NCBI GenBank assembly: GCA_011046295.1
Contig: DSAV01000140.1
Span: 1-8,707 of the forward strand
DNA length: 8,707 bases
DNA from: Deltaproteobacteria bacterium
Lineage (GTDB): Bacteria > Desulfobacterota > Syntrophia > Syntrophales > Smithellaceae
Direction of reading: 5' to 3'
Made by a program: the position numbers and the translations under genes. Shown in pieces: positions 6,389 to 8,707 of the stretch. The notes under the pieces are model-generated. The model was not told where the DNA came from and searched no databases. It saw nothing but the letters and a program-made list of their open reading frames with translations. How positions within the stretch are numbered: the stretch's first letter is position 1; each line of letters begins with the position of its first letter.

Positions 6389-7021
6389 GTGCTTACTGTC
6401 GGATTAACAGGAGGAATAGCGTGCGGAAAATCCACTGTCGCGGATATGTTTGTCCGCCGGGGTGCGTATTTGGTTGATTTCGACGTTTTGGCCCATGAAG
6501 TGCAAAAACCCGGTAGAGCGGCATGGGAAAAAGTTGTCGCGTATTTTGGTAAGGATATCCTGCGCGAAGACAGGACAATTGACCGCGTCAGATTGGGAAG
6601 CATTGTTTTTGCGGATCCGGTGAAACTTGCCGTTTTGAATGATATTGTCCATCCTTACGTGTTTCTGGAATGGCATGACCATCTGGAAAAAATATACAGG
6701 AAAGATAAAAACGCCATAATATTCGCTGCTGTTCCCCTTTTATTTGAAATAAAAAGGCAGAATCTTTTTGACGTTATCGTGCTTGTTGTTGTTTCGCGCG
6801 AAGAGCAGTTAAAGCGATTAATGGCGCGAACAGGATTGAGCGCCGAAGAAGCTGAAAAAAGAATAGCCAGCCAGATGCCCGTCGAAGAAAAAACAGCTCT
6901 CGCGGATATTTTGATAGAAAACCAAAATTCGATAATAGAAACAGAAAAGAGAGCTGAAGAAGTGTGGCAGCAGCTTTTAGCGCTTAAAGAAAAGAAAGCT
7001 TTGAAAAGAAAAATGGAATAA
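6389..7021 (+). CDS. coaE: Dephospho-CoA kinase
   Basis: This P-loop kinase phosphorylates the ribose 3'-hydroxyl of dephospho-CoA, the last step of CoA synthesis. The 210 aa match the family. Motifs: Walker A GLTGGIACGKST (5-16), LVDFDVLAHEV (28-38) with the substrate-region Asp residues, the core VPLLFE (115-120), a lid-type block LMARTGLSAEEAEKRI (144-159) followed by SQMP, and ADILIEN (172-178). The start is GTG 6389, chosen because AAGGAG at 6378-6383 lies 5 nt upstream and because the Walker A motif then falls at its normal distance from the N terminus. It lies 48 nt after coaX with no terminator seen between them. The C-terminal tail is rich in Lys and Glu, ordinary for the family. Confidence 0.96.
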   Translation: MLTVGLTGGIACGKSTVADMFVRRGAYLVDFDVLAHEVQKPGRAAWEKVVAYFGKDILREDRTIDRVRLGSIVFADPVKLAVLNDIVHPYVFLEWHDHLEKIYRKDKNAIIFAAVPLLFEIKRQNLFDVIVLVVVSREEQLKRLMARTGLSAEEAEKRIASQMPVEEKTALADILIENQNSIIETEKRAEEVWQQLLALKEKKALKRKME

Positions 7022-7073
7022 AGGTCAGGCAAAGGCGCGTGAAACCGCCCAAGAATAATTTTGGAGGAAGACA

Positions 7074-7691
7074 ATGATTCATAAAAACGTAAAAACCGAT
7101 TTTAGTTCACAAGTGTCAGAGCCGGTTGTGGATACTTCTTCGTTTGTTCATCCATTAGCCGCGGTAATCGGCAACGTGATTTTAGGCAAAAGCATCATGG
7201 TGGCGCCCGGTGCCTGCGTGCGAGGCGATGAAGGGCAGCCTATTTATGTAGGAGATGAATCCAATGTTCAGGACGGTGTCGTAATTCACGCGTTGGAAAC
7301 TGAGGAAAACGGTAAGCCCGTGGAAAAAAATCTTATGGAAGTCGGAGGAAAAAAATACGCTGTCTACGTGGGCTGCAGGGTGTCGCTTGCGCACCAGGTA
7401 CAGATTCACGGCCCGTCGGTCGTTATGGATGATACTTTTGTGGGAATGAAAGCGCTGGTATTCAAATCTTTTGTCGGTAAAAATTGCGTGATTGAACCGG
7501 CGGCTGTTTTAATGGGCATAAAAGTTCCGGACGGGCGTTACGTGGAAGCGGGAGAAATTATCAAAAACCAGCGTGATGCGAATAATCTGCCGACCATTAC
7601 CGCGGAATATCCCCTGAAAGACATGAATAAGGGAGTTGTCCATGTAAATATAGCTTTGGCGCGGGAATATCTGGCCGCGGGAATAAAGTAA
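7074..7691 (+). CDS. cam: Gamma-class carbonic anhydrase, Cam subclass
   Basis: A left-handed beta-helix (hexapeptide repeat) protein of 205 aa that should interconvert CO2 and bicarbonate as a metal-dependent trimer. It follows the Methanosarcina thermophila Cam pattern closely: VHPLAAVIGNV (25-35), R50 and D52-E53 in RGDEG, N64 and Q66 in SNVQDG, metal ligands H72 (VVIHALE), H107 (SLAHQ) and H112 (QIHGP), and DDTFVGMKALVFKS (119-132). It has the acidic loop after H72, ETEENGKPVEKN (75-86), whose first Glu (E75) aligns with the proton-shuttle Glu84 of Cam; this loop is absent from the CamH subclass. N192 aligns with Cam Asn202. Unlike archaeal Cam there is no signal peptide, so a cytoplasmic enzyme is expected. 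GGAGG (7063-7067) gives a strong start. It lies 52 nt after coaE; residue equivalences are from memory of Cam. Confidence 0.93.
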   Translation: MIHKNVKTDFSSQVSEPVVDTSSFVHPLAAVIGNVILGKSIMVAPGACVRGDEGQPIYVGDESNVQDGVVIHALETEENGKPVEKNLMEVGGKKYAVYVGCRVSLAHQVQIHGPSVVMDDTFVGMKALVFKSFVGKNCVIEPAAVLMGIKVPDGRYVEAGEIIKNQRDANNLPTITAEYPLKDMNKGVVHVNIALAREYLAAGIK

Positions 7692-7756
7692 TACAGTAGC
7701 AAAATATTTGACGATAAATCAGTGAGTTAACGTCGGGAATATGAATAGAAGAATTA

Positions 7757-8491
7757 ATGTCGGAAAAAGATAGGCAAGACTTAAAGAGCGGGAAAAAAAT
7801 TAACCGTTGTCTGTCGTGTGGAAAATACGAAAATTTAAACAACCGTAAGTATTGTTCAATAAGATGCAGGCAAATACTCAGGCAAAGACTAAACGCCAGG
7901 AATGGTTTGTTGCAGGCGCTGAACGCTCGTTACGCAACTTTTTATTTTTCCGACACGATGATTTTTCTTGATATAATTGCCGCGGGCCATAAAGAAATAT
8001 TCAGATTTGTCCATCGGAGATTATCGGGGAAAACCCCTTCGGAAGATTTTAATGTTTTAGCCAATGAGTTGGGAAGGGCCTGGTGGTCTGAAGAAAAGCG
8101 CTCGAAAAAAAAGTATCTGGCCTCAAGCTATGTGCTCGCGCTGGCGGTTAAAACACCGGAAATGGCATTGGTCAAACCTAAAGTGTTAAAAAGTCATAAG
8201 ATTCAGGCCAGGACATTGGACTATCTGGGCATGGATAAGGCCGATTTAAGCTCGGTTAAACTGAAAGGAATTATCAAAAACGCCTACCGCCGACAGGCGA
8301 AAATTCATCACCCGGATGTGGGCGGAAAATCCGCGGCTTTCAGAAAAATCAATACCGCGTATCATGAGCTGCTTCACTGGGCGGAAAATCCTCGTTTTAT
8401 CAGGAGAAAAGGGTTTACGGATAAATGGTTTTACGACGGAGCAAGCAAAAAGTGGGTGCAGCCAATTCCAATAAAAAAGACTGAACCCTGA
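7757..8491 (+). CDS. J-domain protein with N-terminal C4 zinc finger
   Basis: A 244-aa soluble, basic protein. An N-terminal treble-clef-like zinc-binding motif is formed by C18, C21, C33 and C37 (CLSCG, then YCSIRC). A middle region (about 48-140; ALNARYATFYF, FLDIIAAGHKEIFRFVHRRL, LGRAWW, KYLASSYVLALA) resembles no domain I can name. The C-terminal half has a J domain: a helix with KNAYRRQAKIHHPD (174-187, HPD at 185-187) and AFRKINTAYHELLHWAE (194-210). The HPD tripeptide implies stimulation of a DnaK-type Hsp70 ATPase. DnaJ's G/F region and CxxCxGxG repeats are missing, so it is not DnaJ but a specialised (class C) co-chaperone. I recall similar unnamed proteins in Deltaproteobacteria. 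ATG 7757 is the first start after an in-frame TGA at 7742; its Shine-Dalgarno (AGAAGAA) is weak. Client and role are unknown. Confidence 0.8.
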   Translation: MSEKDRQDLKSGKKINRCLSCGKYENLNNRKYCSIRCRQILRQRLNARNGLLQALNARYATFYFSDTMIFLDIIAAGHKEIFRFVHRRLSGKTPSEDFNVLANELGRAWWSEEKRSKKKYLASSYVLALAVKTPEMALVKPKVLKSHKIQARTLDYLGMDKADLSSVKLKGIIKNAYRRQAKIHHPDVGGKSAAFRKINTAYHELLHWAENPRFIRRKGFTDKWFYDGASKKWVQPIPIKKTEP

Positions 8492-8548
8492 ATAGTAAGA
8501 GTTGATAATAAAAGGCGAATAGCAGTGCAAAGTAATATTCGAGGAAAC

Positions 8549-8578
8549 TTTGTCTGTTATTATTCATCATCAGGCAGA
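8549..8578. repeat. Imperfect inverted repeat in the 3' intergenic region
   Basis: TTTGTCTG (8549-8556) can pair with CAGGCAGA (8571-8578) through eight pairs, two of them G-U, around a 14-nt loop. It is followed by an A-run, so on the + strand it is not an intrinsic terminator. It may be a structured leader of the next gene or chance. Confidence 0.3.
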
Positions 8579-8590
8579 AAAAAATAGGGA

Positions 8591-8612
8591 GTGTAAATCT
8601 AACTGTGTAAAT
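8591..8612 (+). repeat. Direct repeat GTGTAAAT, two copies 14 nt apart
   Basis: GTGTAAAT occurs at 8591-8598 and 8605-8612, with a partial third copy, GTGTAGAC, at 8624-8631. The 9-mer AGTGTAAAT at 8590-8598 is also present at 550-558, just before valS. The copies may be protein-binding sites before the next gene, but short AT-rich words recur by chance. Confidence 0.35.
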
Positions 8613-8641
8613 GGTTTTAAATAGTGTAGACAATAAAACCA
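8612..8641. promoter_or_regulatory. Perfect 8-bp inverted repeat before the last gene
   Basis: TGGTTTTA (8612-8619) and TAAAACCA (8634-8641) are exact reverse complements separated by 14 nt. The element ends 10 nt before the ribosome binding site of the downstream gene, so it could be an operator or a leader hairpin. No convincing -35/-10 pair was found nearby. Confidence 0.35.
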
Positions 8642-8662
8642 GAATAAGCAGGAGGATTTAGC

Positions 8663-8707
8663 ATGAAGTTGACATTTGATGTTCAAGAAGAGTTGGGCAA
8701 TTGTAAA
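8663..8707 (+). CDS. Start of an unidentified gene (cut by window end)
   Basis: ATG 8663 opens a frame that continues to the window edge, with only 15 residues visible: MKLTFDVQEELGNCK. GGAGG at 8651-8655, 7 nt upstream, is one of the best ribosome binding sites in the window and supports a real start. Fifteen residues are too few to name a family. It lies 171 nt after the J-domain gene, and that spacer contains repeats, so it probably has its own regulation. Confidence 0.65.
   Translation, partial: MKLTFDVQEELGNCK

Noticed and set aside
7034..7049. GGCG/CGCC inverted repeat between coaE and cam
   Set aside because: It has only a 4-bp stem and no T-tract, too weak to call a terminator.
7708..7742. 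TTGACG/GAATAT as a promoter before the J-domain gene
   Set aside because: The spacer would be 23 nt, and no -10 element occurs at normal distance.

Overview
The window is a bacterial chromosomal segment read almost entirely on the + strand: a run of housekeeping and cofactor genes with no mobile elements, CRISPR, tRNA or rRNA. The lineage cannot be fixed from sequence alone. A zinc-finger/J-domain protein of a type I associate with Deltaproteobacteria (Desulfobacterota, e.g. Syntrophales/Geobacter-like lineages), a Cam-type gamma carbonic anhydrase and a stand-alone type III pantothenate kinase suggest an anaerobic, possibly syntrophic deltaproteobacterium. That is an inference.

Layout. (1) Positions 1-219 are the 3' end of miaA (tRNA modification). 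(2) Positions 220-582 are a 363-nt gene-free region. It holds a promoter-like TTGACA/GATAAT pair just after miaA, several inverted repeats, and two consecutive hairpin/T-tract structures just before valS, each followed by nearly the same TTTTTAAGTG(G)TAAAT sequence. It looks either like a conditional leader of the valS operon or like a small RNA gene followed by a terminator. (3) Positions 583-7691 are a co-directional cluster: valS, nadC, a variant ndk, a possible 43-aa membrane-type small ORF, birA without a DNA-binding domain, coaX, coaE and a Cam-type carbonic anhydrase. Spacers are short (3 to about 100 nt). (4) Positions 7757-8491 encode a protein with a C4 zinc finger and a J domain (HPD motif). 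(5) Positions 8492-8662 are an intergenic region with two imperfect or perfect inverted repeats and repeated GTGTAAAT words, then the first 15 codons of a gene with a strong ribosome binding site.

How the genes fit together: NadC makes the NAD precursor NaMN, and CoaX and CoaE catalyse the first and last steps of CoA synthesis. BirA attaches biotin to carboxylases, and the carbonic anhydrase interconverts CO2 and the bicarbonate those carboxylases use. Ndk balances NTP pools and ValS charges tRNA-Val. The cluster therefore reads as cofactor supply, plausibly for acyl-CoA carboxylation. Notable details are birA and coaX lying in the same reading frame separated by one stop and one sense codon, the variant Ndk, and the complete Cam-class active site.
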